The notes under the pieces were generated by a model. It saw nothing but the letters and a program-made list of their open reading frames with translations, did no database searches and was not told the DNA's origin. A stretch of DNA of 64,000 bases. It comes from an uncultured Bacillota bacterium (GTDB lineage Bacteria > Bacillota > Clostridia > Christensenellales > QAND01). Of this stretch, positions 15,455 to 24,648 are shown in pieces. The first letter of the stretch is position 1; every line of letters starts with the position of its first letter. The stretch covers positions 10,406 to 74,405 of the forward strand of contig CAJJKN010000008.1 in NCBI GenBank assembly GCA_905188085.1, read 5' to 3'. The translations under genes and the position numbers were made by a program.

Positions 15455-16624
15455 ATGCAACAGGTATCCATTTCTCCCAACGTTTTATATATCGGTGTAG
15501 ACGATAAAACCATCGATTTGTTTGAAAGCCAATACGTTGTGCCCAACGGCGTTTCCTATAATTCTTATGTGATTTTGGATGAAAAAATTGCCGTTTTAGA
15601 CACCGTGGACAAGCGTGCCTCCGAACCCTGGATGGAAAACCTTACCCGCGTTTTGGAAGGCAAAACGCCGGATTATCTCATCGTCTCCCATTTGGAGCCG
15701 GATCATGCCGCCAACATCCAGGCCCTGGCGGAAAAATATCCCGAAATGCAGATCGTCGCCAGCGCCAAAGCGCTTTCCATGATTCCGCAATTCTTTAATT
15801 TTGATCTTTCCCAGCGTTCCATCGTGGCCAAAGAGGGCGAAACCCTCAGCCTCGGCGCGCATACGTTGCAATTTTTCATGGCGCCCATGGTGCACTGGCC
15901 GGAAGTGATGGTAACGTATGAGCAATCAGAAAAGATTCTCTTCAGCGCAGACGGCTTTGGTAAGTTCGGCGCGCTGGATGCCGATGAGGACTGGGCCTGC
16001 GAAGCCCGACGGTATTATTTTAACATCGTCGGCAAATACGGCATGCAGGTGCAGGCGCTGTTGAAAAAGGCCGCCACGCTGGATATCCGCACCATCTGCC
16101 CGCTGCACGGCCCCATCTTAAAGGAAAATCTCGGCTATTATCTGGATAAATACAACACCTGGAGCAGCTATACCCCGGAAGACGAAGGCGTGCTGGTGGC
16201 CTTTGCCTCCATCCACGGCAACACCGCCCATGCCGCGCATAAACTGGCGCAGCTGTTGGAGGAAAAGGGCGCTAAAAAGGTTTCCGTGATGGATCTTTCC
16301 CGCTGCGATATGGCCGAAGCCGTGGAGGATGCGTTCCGTTACAGCCACCTGGCGCTGGCCGCTTCCAGCTACGATGCCGGCCTGTTCCCGCCGATGGAAA
16401 CGTTTTTGCATAAATTGAAAGCCAAAGCGTTCCAAAACCGCGTTGTAGCCCTTGTGGAAAACGGCAGCTGGGCACCCTCTGCTGCCAGAACGATGAAAGC
16501 CATCTTGGAGCCGATGAAAAATCTGCGCATGGTAGAGCCCGTTGTCAGCATTCGTTCCACCTTAAAGCCGGAAACCGAAGCGCAGCTGGAAGCCCTGGCA
16601 GACGCCATTTTGGCCGCCAAATAA
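15455..16624 (+). CDS. flavodiiron protein (FprA-type)
   Basis: A 389-residue flavodiiron protein that reduces O2 to water (some members reduce NO) and protects anaerobes from oxygen. The N-terminal metallo-beta-lactamase domain carries the di-iron ligands HLEPDH at residues 79-84, plus His in MVHWPEVM, Asp in FSADGFGKFG and His in CPLHGPI. The C-terminal flavodoxin domain begins at about residue 248 with FASIHGNTAHAA for FMN binding. No rubredoxin domain is fused. I chose the ATG at 15455 because AAGGAG lies eight bases upstream. The open frame extends further 5' but with unrelated sequence. Confidence 0.95.
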   Translation: MQQVSISPNVLYIGVDDKTIDLFESQYVVPNGVSYNSYVILDEKIAVLDTVDKRASEPWMENLTRVLEGKTPDYLIVSHLEPDHAANIQALAEKYPEMQIVASAKALSMIPQFFNFDLSQRSIVAKEGETLSLGAHTLQFFMAPMVHWPEVMVTYEQSEKILFSADGFGKFGALDADEDWACEARRYYFNIVGKYGMQVQALLKKAATLDIRTICPLHGPILKENLGYYLDKYNTWSSYTPEDEGVLVAFASIHGNTAHAAHKLAQLLEEKGAKKVSVMDLSRCDMAEAVEDAFRYSHLALAASSYDAGLFPPMETFLHKLKAKAFQNRVVALVENGSWAPSAARTMKAILEPMKNLRMVEPVVSIRSTLKPETEAQLEALADAILAAK

Positions 16625-16740
16625 AAATACGGCGTTGAAGCAAAATGTTCGACGCTGCTATAAATCGATTTGCAGTCGGATGTCTATAAATCCACTTTCG
16701 CCCTCCTAATCCGGTTAAAAGCGGGAAGGGATGCTCTTCT

Positions 16741-17942
16741 ATGACCAAAAGAACCTGCGGAAGCGAATACGGCTTCCACACCAGAGCCGTGCATACCGGC
16801 AACGATGTAGCGGCGAAACCCGGGCAATCCGCCGTCCGATTACACCGGCCAACAGCTATGAGCTTCCCTACGATTCTTCCGTGATGAACTGCTCCTCCAC
16901 CGAGGGCACGGTGTACACCAGAAACGGCGGCGCAAACCAGAAATATCTGCAAGAGCGCATCGCTTCTTTGGAGGGCGGCAAAGATTGTATCGGCTTAGCC
17001 AGCGGCGTAGCGGCGCTGTCCGGGCTGTTTTTCGCCATGTTGGAAAGCGGCGACCATGTCGTATTTTCCAGCGTCACCTACATTGCGGTGTATCGTTTGC
17101 TCAATGAATTGTTCAAAAACAAATTCAACGTGGAAACCACCATCGTAGACACCACAGACCTCGAAGCTGTAAAAGCTGCCATCCGCCCGGATACAAAGCT
17201 TATGCACATCGAAACTCCCGGCAACCCCTCTTTGGGCATTGCAGACATTGAAGCCATTACCAAAATTGTGCATGAAAACGGCGCGCTGCTCGGCGTGGAC
17301 AACACCTTTGCTTCCCCGTTTAACCAGCGGCCCATTGAATTGGGTGCGGATTTTGTTATCGAAAGCCTTACCAAATACATCAACGGCCACGGCGATGCCA
17401 TGGGCGGCGCCATCATCGGCCCCACCAAATATCTGGATACCATTCGCACACAGTCTATGGTAAACGTGGGCGGCGCCATCAGCCCGTTTAACGCATAGCT
17501 CATCATGCGCGGCAGCGTTACTTTGCCGCTTCGTATGCGCCAGTACAACGAAAATGCGCAAAAGGTAGCGGAATGGCTGGAAGCGCAGCCCTGCGTCAGC
17601 TTTGTTTCCTACCCCGGCCTTAAGAGCCATAAAGAGCACGAAATTGCCAAGAAGCAAGGATCGCCCGGCTTTGGCGGTGTGTTGTCCTTTGGGCTGAAAA
17701 CCGATCATGATACGCATAACCGGTTTGTCAGCTATCTAAAGGTCATCACCTCTGCCGTTTCCCCGGGGCATGATGAAAGCCTGATCGTATTTTTAGGCGA
17801 AGACGACGAGCGGCAATGCCTCTATCCGGAAGAATTCCACAACGGCTTCTTCCGTTTCAGCGTCGGCATTGAAGATGTGGAAGACATCATTGAAGACTTG
17901 CGCCAGGCGCTTGAAAAAGCGGGCTTGCCCACTGCCAAATAA
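16741..17942 (+). pseudogene. broken methionine gamma-lyase / Cys-Met PLP enzyme
   Basis: The sequence encodes a nearly complete Cys/Met-metabolism PLP enzyme of the methionine gamma-lyase type (methionine to methanethiol, ammonia and 2-oxobutyrate), but it is interrupted. The N-terminus (YGFHTRAVHTGNDV) is in the frame starting at 16741. From about 16815 the similarity continues in another frame (IRRPITPANSYELPYDSS), which indicates an indel. At 17496-17498 an in-frame TAG follows SPFNA where the family has Trp, and the frame then continues with LIMRGSVTLPLRMRQ to the natural TAA at 17942. The PLP Lys in SLTKYINGHGD is intact. Decay looks recent because long stretches are otherwise preserved. 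Confidence 0.9.
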
Positions 17943-17952
17943 ACCGAACAAA

Positions 17953-17982
17953 CAAAGCCTCCCACCCGGGAGGCTTTTTGTT
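17953..17982 (+). terminator. terminator after the methionine gamma-lyase pseudogene
   Basis: AAGCCTCCC-ACCC-GGGAGGCTT followed by TTTG. Confidence 0.85.
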
Positions 17983-18495
17983 TTGCAGATTAAATTCATA
18001 CGGCCAAAGGCACAGCCGAAAACATCTTGCTATTCTGTTGGCTTTCCAACGCGCTTGGAAGACAAGCACCCTATAAGCCATGCCCTGCTTTTGCATAAAT
18101 TTGGAGCCGAAACGGCATTCGGTGCAGCGGATTTGTGTTGACCATGGCCCTAATACAAAAAAGAGGGCCCCTCTGCCCGGTTCCATGGCTCTGCGGCGGG
18201 CAAACACACACCCGCGTTTAAGCCGTTCGCTGGCCGCAGGCCGCCTTTTATAAGCAATCGGCAGCATACTGTCTCTCCCTGCATTGTATCAAACGCCCAG
18301 CTTTCCCGCAAAAGGCTTTATGTTTTTTCATCGTTTTTCACTGCTCCGCACACAGCAAAAGCTGCTTTCCCATTTCCCTTTGCATTGCCGTTCGTGCGCT
18401 TTTTGCCGCTCTTATCTTCGGTTGTTTCCCGCCGCTGTCTAAAAAATGTGCTTGCGCCCGCCAAATTCTCTGCCCGGCTTTTCTTCCCTTTTATC
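17983..18495. other. intergenic region, no gene recognised
   Basis: No frame with a ribosome binding site or family similarity is visible. The right half (18300-18490) is pyrimidine-rich on the + strand. Confidence 0.5.
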
Positions 18496-18496
18496 A

Positions 18497-18528
18497 TGCA
18501 AAAAGCGCCAAGAGAGCCCCGGCGCTTT
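18497..18528 (-). terminator. terminator of the degraded lipoprotein gene
   Basis: Minus strand: AAAAGCGCC..GGCGCTTTTT hairpin with T-tract. Confidence 0.75.
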
Positions 18529-18563
18529 TCAGCGGATTTATCATCGGGCAAACGCCCGTTTTG

Positions 18564-18908
18564 TTATTGTTTGTCGTATGTGCCACAAAGGCCCAAGCCG
18601 CTGTTTTGTTCATCGTCAGCTTGTTTCCGTCAATGGAGAACGTATCGGTGGGTTCATTATCCCACTGTTCCAGTTTGATTGTTTTCTTGTCATCTTCCAC
18701 TTTGCAGATGCCGTCCCGGTTCACAATCTTGTCCTCCATGTAGCATTTGCCGCCCCTTTAAACTTCTGGGGACCATACAACAGTTCGGCTCCAAAGCGCT
18801 CTTCCGTTTGCTAACAATCGGATCGCTGCCTCCGCAGACAGTCAAGCAAATAAATATAATGAGCACCGTAGCAGCGAAGCTGCTCTTTTCAGGGTTTTTT
18901 CGTTTTCC
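18564..18908 (-). pseudogene. degraded small lipoprotein
   Basis: Reading the three minus-strand frames together gives a decayed secreted protein. It has a Lys-rich start with a hydrophobic stretch and a Cys-Gly-Gly-Ser lipobox-like segment, then LYGPQKFKG, then a readable block (MEDKIVNRDGICKVEDD, WDNEPTDTFSIDGNKLTMNK), and a C-terminus GLGLCGTYDKQ ending at 18564. At least two frameshifts are needed and the start codon reads ACG. The block resembles small beta-strand-rich lipoproteins common in gut Clostridia. Its function is unknown. A terminator still sits directly downstream. Confidence 0.5.
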
Positions 18909-19024
18909 TTTTCCCGTTTAAAATGATTATATTTACTTTCTATGAAAACGTCTCCCCTGTGTCCCATCACATAAGTCCCTACTTTGTGGAGTTCAACCCG
19001 TTGCATACACCGCCAAAACTCCTC

Positions 19025-19573
19025 TTATGCCCAAGGGTCTTCCTGTTCCGGCTGTCGTATGCCGGTTAAAAGCGCCTGTTCCCATAAAAACCATTTGCCG
19101 TCGCTGCCCCTTTGGCGCAGCTTGATCGGCCGTGGCCGGTCTGCCCCGCCGCAAGGGATGAACAGTTTGCAATATCCCTGCTCCGCAGTGGACGCGGCGT
19201 CGCTGAAAATCGTCAGCGTATACGGCCTATCCGGTGTATACCCGTTGCCCGGAACGGCCCCTGCGAAATAGGAAAACGGCACATAGTGCTTTCCGCCCCG
19301 AAACCGGTCCTCCAAAAACGACAGATCCTGCCCGTTAAGCGGTCGCGGGCCGCGCAGCCAGTTGAGCATTTCCAGGCCGTTTTGTTTTTTTGCCGCATAC
19401 GCACACAGCGCACACACCGTCAGTGCCGCCGTCTCAAACGGCGTTGCCAGCCCTGCCTGCTCCATTTTTTGCATCTGCGGTAAACTTTCCGGCAGCGCGG
19501 GAAAGACAAAGGTCTGCGGCCCGGCACCGGCCGTTTGAGACGGTTCATGGTTCAGCTTATCAAAAATACTCAT
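19025..19573 (-). CDS. uncharacterised protein of a clostridial family (DUF6935-like)
   Basis: A 182-residue soluble protein without signal peptide or membrane segments. Recognisable conserved blocks are PFETAALTVCALCAY, NWLRGPRPLNG, FSYFAGAVPGNGYTP and KLRQRGSDGKWFLWEQ, ending EDPWA. I recall these as a small uncharacterised family (DUF6935) found next to TPM and zinc-ribbon proteins in Clostridia, but I cannot verify the accession. I chose the Met at 19573 because AAGGAGCGC precedes it; the longer frame upstream overlaps the neighbouring gene and is Ala-rich noise. It is the last gene of the minus-strand envelope cluster. Its molecular function is unknown. Confidence 0.8.
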   Translation of the reverse strand: MSIFDKLNHEPSQTAGAGPQTFVFPALPESLPQMQKMEQAGLATPFETAALTVCALCAYAAKKQNGLEMLNWLRGPRPLNGQDLSFLEDRFRGGKHYVPFSYFAGAVPGNGYTPDRPYTLTIFSDAASTAEQGYCKLFIPCGGADRPRPIKLRQRGSDGKWFLWEQALLTGIRQPEQEDPWA

Positions 19574-19607
19574 CTGCGCTCCTTTTCGCTGTTTACTATT
19601 TTCTCTA

Positions 19608-20435
19608 TCAGAAACTTCCGCCGCCACCGCCGTGCGTTGCGCCGGAAGAGGAGGTATGCGTGCTGCTGCCGCCGCCGCTGTCATCATCCTTTGGTTTTGC
19701 CGTGCGGGTCAGCGTATGGTAGAGGAACAATTCCCTTCTTTCCGTCACATCCAGGCTGCCAGGCTTCAAGTAGTCGTTGGCTTCTGCCTGGTTGCGCACG
19801 GTTTTCAGTTTGCTTTTCATCATCCCTACCACGATAAACGCCAGCACAACACCTACGACGATGGAAATCGGAATCCACTTAAAGGAAAGCGGCTCACGCG
19901 GCAAGCTTTTAACATCATACGGGTTTCCATTCCTTGCTTTGGTGATAAATTCATCGCACAGGTCTGCATAGGTATCAAACGCCTCGGCATAGTTGCCGGC
20001 TTTAAGATCGGGCTTCATCTGCTTTCCGATATACTGAATGCCCGCATCCGTAAACGCCGTAATGCCATAGCCGCGGGTGGAAATATGCCATTCCCGCTCC
20101 TCCATGCTGATCAAAAACAAAACGCCGTCTCTGTTGTCGCCATAGCCGTAGCCGCCATAGTCAAACATATCATCGGCATACGCTTCGGCGGTGCGGTTGT
20201 CCAGGCTGTCTATCGTCACAACGACAACATCCAACCGCTGCCTGTCGCTGATTTCATCCAGCTTTGCCTGCAAATTCAGCCTTTCTTCGCTGCTCAAGAG
20301 CTTTGCAGAGTCCTGTACACGCTCGTTGGCCGGTAAATTGCCGTAATCTTCGTCCTCCGGTTCTGCCAAAGCAGGCACCGCCATTGCCATGCAAAGGGCC
20401 AGCACCATCAGGATCGCTCCCAGTTTCTTTTTCAT
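19608..20435 (-). CDS. TPM-domain membrane protein (YdjH-like)
   Basis: A 275-residue exported, membrane-anchored protein. An N-terminal signal peptide (KKKLGAILMVLALCMAMAVPALA) leads into a TPM domain (about residues 45-165; RVQDSAKLLSSEER, ISTRGYGITAFTDAG). A single membrane segment lies at about residues 193-213 (IPISIVVGVVLAFIVVGMM), and the cytoplasmic tail is Gly/Ser-rich and ends GGGGGSF. TPM domains occur in the photosystem II repair factor TLP18.3 and in B. subtilis YdjH. The start at 20435 follows GAGGGGGG. It lies between the zinc-ribbon protein and the DUF6935-like gene, in the same order as a ydjG-ydjH cluster. Confidence 0.88.
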   Translation of the reverse strand: MKKKLGAILMVLALCMAMAVPALAEPEDEDYGNLPANERVQDSAKLLSSEERLNLQAKLDEISDRQRLDVVVVTIDSLDNRTAEAYADDMFDYGGYGYGDNRDGVLFLISMEEREWHISTRGYGITAFTDAGIQYIGKQMKPDLKAGNYAEAFDTYADLCDEFITKARNGNPYDVKSLPREPLSFKWIPISIVVGVVLAFIVVGMMKSKLKTVRNQAEANDYLKPGSLDVTERRELFLYHTLTRTAKPKDDDSGGGSSTHTSSSGATHGGGGGSF

Positions 20436-20449
20436 CGTGTTGTCCCCCC

Positions 20450-21547
20450 TCACGAAATCAGGCTGGCCCAGTTTAACAGCCATGCCACGCCATACATCAC
20501 GGCGCTGAGCGCCACGGAAAGCCCCAGCGTCCATTTCGCGGCCGCCCCTTTATCCACCGGCAAATCGCCGACAAATTTACCGGTTTGCCCGTTCATGGCA
20601 AAGGTATATTTGTTGCCGTTCCAGGTGGTGTTCAGCAGCCAAACCGGATACAGCGCGTATTTTGCCTGGCCGCCGTGCAGCTGTATGCTGCTGTTTTCCG
20701 GCACCACCGTGGCATAGCCTTTCACCGTGGAGGCAAATACCTCTTCTGTGGAGCGTTTTACCCGCTCGTTGGCGCGCTCCACGCTCTGTTCGGCGTCCAC
20801 ATCGTATTTATCCGCCAGATACCCTGCCAGATACGCGGTTTGGAAATCCACCGCTTCGGAAAACCGATACGGCTCTATGGATTCCATCAAATCATCCGCC
20901 ATTTTGGTAGAACCATCCACCGGCACATGCTCAAACGCCACGCTGCCGGCCCTGTGCACCATATAGTGGCTGGTTTCGGTATAGTCGTAGTCGCTGTCGC
21001 TCCAAGCCCGCACCCGCGTGGCATGGTAGCGAATCTGCGCGTCCACGCCGGCATCAAACAGCCAGAACGGCACATACACACCCTTTATTTCGTCTATATG
21101 GTTTTGGTCCCTAAACACCTTGGGCAGCAGCCTTTTGCCGGATATATGCTTCATCAGCCCTTCTTTGGCCGCTTTTTTATCCAGCTTAAACGGGATCACC
21201 AAATCCGGTTTCAAAGCGCCTGCAAATTGGCCCATCATCACCACCGGGTTTCCGCAAAACGGGCAGGAAGTGGCCGCCATGTTTTCATCGCCCACAATTT
21301 CGCCCCCGCAGGATTTACAAACATAGGTGCGCAGCCCGTCTGTTTCGCCCTGCTCCCATTCTGTGCCCGCGGTTGTTTCCCAGTGCATATTGTCTGCCTG
21401 TTCTTCCTGCAGTTCTTTGTCATAGCCCTCCAGCGCTTCCATTTCAAATTCCGTATCACAATACGGGCACTTCATCTTTTGAAGCGTGCTGTCAAAGGCA
21501 ATGGCGCCGCCGCAGCAAGGGCATTTATATTCCTGAATTGTCTGCAA
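20450..21547 (-). CDS. TFIIB-type zinc-ribbon membrane protein (YdjG-like)
   Basis: A 365-residue protein that starts with TTG (21547) behind a GGGGGGAAC ribosome binding site. Two zinc ribbons are visible: CPCCGG..CPYCD (residues 9-31) and CKSCGG..CPFCG (about 77-100). A long soluble region follows (about 110-330), with a C-terminal membrane segment (LGLSVALSAVMYGVAWLL). The layout matches B. subtilis YdjG, which is encoded with PspA, YdjH and YdjI in a cell-envelope stress operon. The name helicase-like zinc ribbon is sometimes used for this family, but no helicase motif is present. It is co-directional with, and 14 bases from, the TPM gene. Confidence 0.88.
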   Translation of the reverse strand: MQTIQEYKCPCCGGAIAFDSTLQKMKCPYCDTEFEMEALEGYDKELQEEQADNMHWETTAGTEWEQGETDGLRTYVCKSCGGEIVGDENMAATSCPFCGNPVVMMGQFAGALKPDLVIPFKLDKKAAKEGLMKHISGKRLLPKVFRDQNHIDEIKGVYVPFWLFDAGVDAQIRYHATRVRAWSDSDYDYTETSHYMVHRAGSVAFEHVPVDGSTKMADDLMESIEPYRFSEAVDFQTAYLAGYLADKYDVDAEQSVERANERVKRSTEEVFASTVKGYATVVPENSSIQLHGGQAKYALYPVWLLNTTWNGNKYTFAMNGQTGKFVGDLPVDKGAAAKWTLGLSVALSAVMYGVAWLLNWASLIS

Positions 21548-21573
21548 AAAAGTTCCCCCCTTATCTTAAACCT

Positions 21574-22094
21574 TTATTTTGCTTCTCCGTGAATGGCAAT
21601 GCTGGTTAAAATGGTTTGCACATCCGTTTCGTCCACGGAGATTGTTTGGCCGTCCACCTCGGTCCGGATTTCTGCCGTAAAGGCGCCGTCTCCCTCGGTG
21701 GTGTGTACGGCCATCACTGTTTTTGTCTCGGAATATTTTCCGCTAAAGCCTTCCTAGGTGCGCGTACCTACCTGCCAGCCGCTGATCTTCTGATAGTCTT
21801 GATAAGCGCCGCTCCAATCCAAATCCACCATCGGTTCCCCGGTTCGCGCGTTAGGGGTTCTCGGTTTTGTATAGCAAAAGCATTCCGCCGCTTTGAAGAC
21901 CATGAGTTTATTTTGATCCGTTTCCCGGCCTCCAAAGGCGGTAACGGGAATCATCGCCTCTACCCTTCCGGCACCATTGCGCTCATGGTGCCGGTATCGT
22001 AGGTTTCGCCTTTTACGCTTTTGCTTTTTTCGCCGCAGCCCGTCAACGCCAGCGCCAGCAACACGCTCAGCAGCAAAATTCCCGTCTTTTTCAT
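21574..22094 (-). pseudogene. broken small lipoprotein in the envelope cluster
   Basis: The minus strand encodes a signal peptide with lipobox (KKTGILLLSVLLALALTGCG), then YDTGTMSAMVPEG followed by TAG (21960-21962), a one-base deletion, and continuation MIPVTAFGG..QNKLMVFKAAE. A second in-frame TAG at 21754-21756 follows GWQVGTRT, and the protein ends SIAIHGEAK at 21574. Relatives of this lipoprotein family usually have Trp at both TAG positions (PEGW, RTW). The residues between and after the stops are otherwise coherent, so inactivation is probably recent. Confidence 0.8.
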
Positions 22095-22150
22095 TGCAAA
22101 CCTTGTATTTTACGCTTTATTTTTCGCAATCCGTACCGCTTTTGTTTCGG

Positions 22151-23539
22151 TTAAAATTTATGGCCGCATTCCGGACAGAATTTCGGCAGCTGCGCCCCGT
22201 CTTCCGGTTCCCATCCGCATTGCGCGCAGTGCGGTTTTCCTTCCGGCTTTTTCGCGCCGCAGTTCGAGCAGAATTTGCCCTTGTTCACCGTGCCGCAAGC
22301 GCAGGTCCATCCGTCCTCTGCCGGCCGTTTCGCGCCGCATTCCGGGCAAAAATTCCCCGTAACCATCGCGCCGCACGCGCATTGCCAGGCATTGCCCGCC
22401 GGGTTCGGTTCCGGTTTTTTAGCCCCGCATTCCGGGCAGAATTTGCCCGTAGCCGTGGCGCCGCATGCGCATTGCCAAGCATTGCCCGCCGGCTGCTGCG
22501 GCTGTTGCTGAGCGGCCTGCTGTTGCTGCTGTTGGCCCATAGAATACAGATTTTGCGCGTTCATGCCGCCGCCCGCGTTCATCGCCATGCCCAGGCCCAT
22601 AAAGCCGGTCATCGCGCCCGCTTCGTTGGTGGCAGCGCCCTTCATCGCGTCCGCCTGTGCGCCTACCAGCGTGGCCGCCGCCATGGTGGGGTCGCGCATG
22701 ATGGCGGTACGCTGCGCCTGTTTAATCATTTCCGCGTCTTCTTCCGGCAGCGTTACGGAGCCCAGCGCAATGCTTACCACTTTTAAGCCGCGCAATTCGC
22801 CCCATTTTTCAGACAGTGCTATGTTCATCGCATTTTCCAAATCCGTATTATGGCTGACAATCTGGTTCGGGCGCAGCTCCAAATCGGAAAGTTTGCCGAA
22901 AGCCGGCTGCAAGGCGCTGATAAATTCCGTTTTCAGCTGCCCATCCAACTCTTCACGGGTATATTCCTGCGTCACATTGCCGCATACGTTGGTGTAAAAC
23001 AACAGCGGATCCGCAATTTTATAGGAATATACGCCCGAACAGCGCACCGATACGTCAATATCCAATCCGATTTTGGAATCCACCACGCGGAACGGAATGG
23101 GGTTCGGCGTGCCGAATTTATTGTCTATCAACTCTTTGGTATTAAAATAATAGACTCTCTGGTCTTTGCCGGTGTCTCCGCCATAGGTAAAGCGCTTGCC
23201 GATGGTTTTGAACGTCTCTTTAATGCCTTTACCCAGGCTGCCGGAAAAGATGCTGGGCTCTGAGGATGTGTCATAGGTAAATTCGCCCGGCTCTGCACAA
23301 ACCTCCACAATCTTACCCTGCTCTACGATGATCATACACTGCCCGTCTGCCACGGCAATGCCGGATCCGTTGGAAATAATATTGTCGTTGCCTTTTGTAT
23401 TGGAAGAGCGCCCGCTTACCCGTTTCTGCCCCTTGGTAACGAGCACCTCCTTCGGCATGGATTCACAATAGAAAAACTCTTTCCATTGATCTGCCAATGT
23501 GCCGCCCACAGAGCCGATGCCGGCCTTAATCAATCCCAT
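22151..23539 (-). CDS. SPFH-domain protein with C-terminal zinc ribbons (YdjI-like)
   Basis: A 462-residue protein. An SPFH/virion-core domain (about residues 25-320) is followed by a Gly/Met-rich region, a glutamine-rich linker, and four zinc ribbons, two of them nearly identical (WQCACGA..GKFCPECGAKKP and WQCACGA..GNFCPECGAKRP), also at DNA level around 22330-22480. SPFH proteins scaffold membrane microdomains. B. subtilis YdjI has the same domain and is linked to PspA and the membrane-stress response. I chose the ATG at 23539 because AAAGGAG lies eight bases upstream, within the codons after the earlier Met. It is the first gene of the cluster. Confidence 0.9.
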   Translation of the reverse strand: MGLIKAGIGSVGGTLADQWKEFFYCESMPKEVLVTKGQKRVSGRSSNTKGNDNIISNGSGIAVADGQCMIIVEQGKIVEVCAEPGEFTYDTSSEPSIFSGSLGKGIKETFKTIGKRFTYGGDTGKDQRVYYFNTKELIDNKFGTPNPIPFRVVDSKIGLDIDVSVRCSGVYSYKIADPLLFYTNVCGNVTQEYTREELDGQLKTEFISALQPAFGKLSDLELRPNQIVSHNTDLENAMNIALSEKWGELRGLKVVSIALGSVTLPEEDAEMIKQAQRTAIMRDPTMAAATLVGAQADAMKGAATNEAGAMTGFMGLGMAMNAGGGMNAQNLYSMGQQQQQQAAQQQPQQPAGNAWQCACGATATGKFCPECGAKKPEPNPAGNAWQCACGAMVTGNFCPECGAKRPAEDGWTCACGTVNKGKFCSNCGAKKPEGKPHCAQCGWEPEDGAQLPKFCPECGHKF

Positions 23540-23711
23540 AACAATAACTCCTTTCAAAGAAAACTGTACATTTTAATTATACTTGATTTAAATCCGCTTT
23601 TGCCTACGATCTTTTGTCGCTTGGAGAATTGGGTTTACCCGCATAGATTCCCCCATGGTTTAAGGCCGGTTTACTATCTGTTTTTTTATCGCCATCTTCC
23701 TTTTTTGTTGT

Positions 23712-23771
23712 ACGGAAAAGAAACCGGCACAGACAAAGGGAACGTCTTGCTTTGCCCATGCCGGTTTTTTT
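23712..23771 (-). terminator. terminator of the DUF5067-like lipoprotein gene
   Basis: Minus strand: a long imperfect stem, AACCGGCA..GGGCAAAG / CTTTGTC..TGCCGGTT, followed by TCTTTTCC. Confidence 0.7.
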
Positions 23772-23772
23772 G

Positions 23773-24285
23773 TTAAATGTCCTTACGGGTCAATGTGGCC
23801 AAGTCGATCACAATTTTGCTTTCTTTTTCACCCAACAGCGGAGAGAATTTGATCTCCACATCGGATTTGGAATCGTTGAGCACAAACGCTGTGCAAATTT
23901 CAATCGTTTTGCCCTTTTGAATCTTGGTAAACTGGGAATCTGTCATCATTGTATATTTCTCCATGTCCTCAAAAATGGACGTGGATTCCAACCCAATGCC
24001 GTTTTGGAAAGCGTATTCCGAAATGCTCCACATATAGGAAGCTTCCTTATCGCTGTTGTTGGTAAATTTCATCGTCAACACAAGGGCGTCTCTGTCATCC
24101 GTATCTTTTTTGATTTCCGCTTTTTCATAATCCAACTCATACTCTTCCAGCTCCATATGGTTCGGATCGTTCTTTGCGCTGTCCTTTGCGCCATCGCCTT
24201 TGCCGCAAGCGCACAGGCTCAGCGCCATGCATACCGCCAGCGCTGCGCAAACCAGTTTTGTCGTTCTCTTTTTCAGTCCAATCAT
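23773..24285 (-). CDS. DUF5067-like lipoprotein
   Basis: A 170-residue secreted lipoprotein. The signal peptide ends in a lipobox with Cys27 (SLCAC-GKG), followed by an Asp/Lys-rich linker and one beta-sandwich domain. The pattern LVLTMKFTNNSDKEASYMW near the middle is typical of DUF5067/DUF4352-type extracellular domains, whose ligands are unknown. The ribosome binding site GGGAGGA precedes the ATG at 24285. It is transcribed in the same direction as the SPFH cluster but has its own terminator between. Confidence 0.75.
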   Translation of the reverse strand: MIGLKKRTTKLVCAALAVCMALSLCACGKGDGAKDSAKNDPNHMELEEYELDYEKAEIKKDTDDRDALVLTMKFTNNSDKEASYMWSISEYAFQNGIGLESTSIFEDMEKYTMMTDSQFTKIQKGKTIEICTAFVLNDSKSDVEIKFSPLLGEKESKIVIDLATLTRKDI

Positions 24286-24648
24286 TTTTTATCCTCCCGT
24301 TTGTGTTTATATATCGCACGAAAAGCAGTTGTTTCCGCTTTTCGTACAAAGCAGTGCCAAGTTTGGCAGCCCGCTTTTAGGTTCTTTTAGGATTGTTCTC
24401 TTTGCGCATATCCTTGATTAAGTCCAGAATTGCTGATATTCTATTAAAATGGAATTGATCATAAACAATGCAAAAGAGTTCATTTCTTTATGGCGCTCGA
24501 AAAGGCTCGGGCCTTTATCTCCCGGTATTGCATGTTTAAAGTATAGAGATATTTTTGTTTTCCGCCCCACCCTACCGTCTCAAAAGGGTGGGAAAAGATG
24601 CGTTTTTTAAGAAAATTATCCGAAAATTGCCCGTTAAAGGAGATTCTT
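24286..24648. other. divergent intergenic region
   Basis: About 360 bases between divergent genes. The only supported element is a candidate + strand promoter at 24414-24442. No further gene is visible. Confidence 0.5.
24414..24442 (+). promoter_or_regulatory. candidate promoter of the solute-binding protein gene
   Basis: -35 TTGATT (24414-24419), 17-base spacer, -10 TATTCT (24437-24442). It is about 200 bases upstream of the start codon, leaving a long leader. Confidence 0.45.

Noticed and set aside
22301..22500. CRISPR-like or satellite repeat
   Set aside because: The repeated DNA is coding sequence for tandem zinc ribbons, in frame with the SPFH protein.
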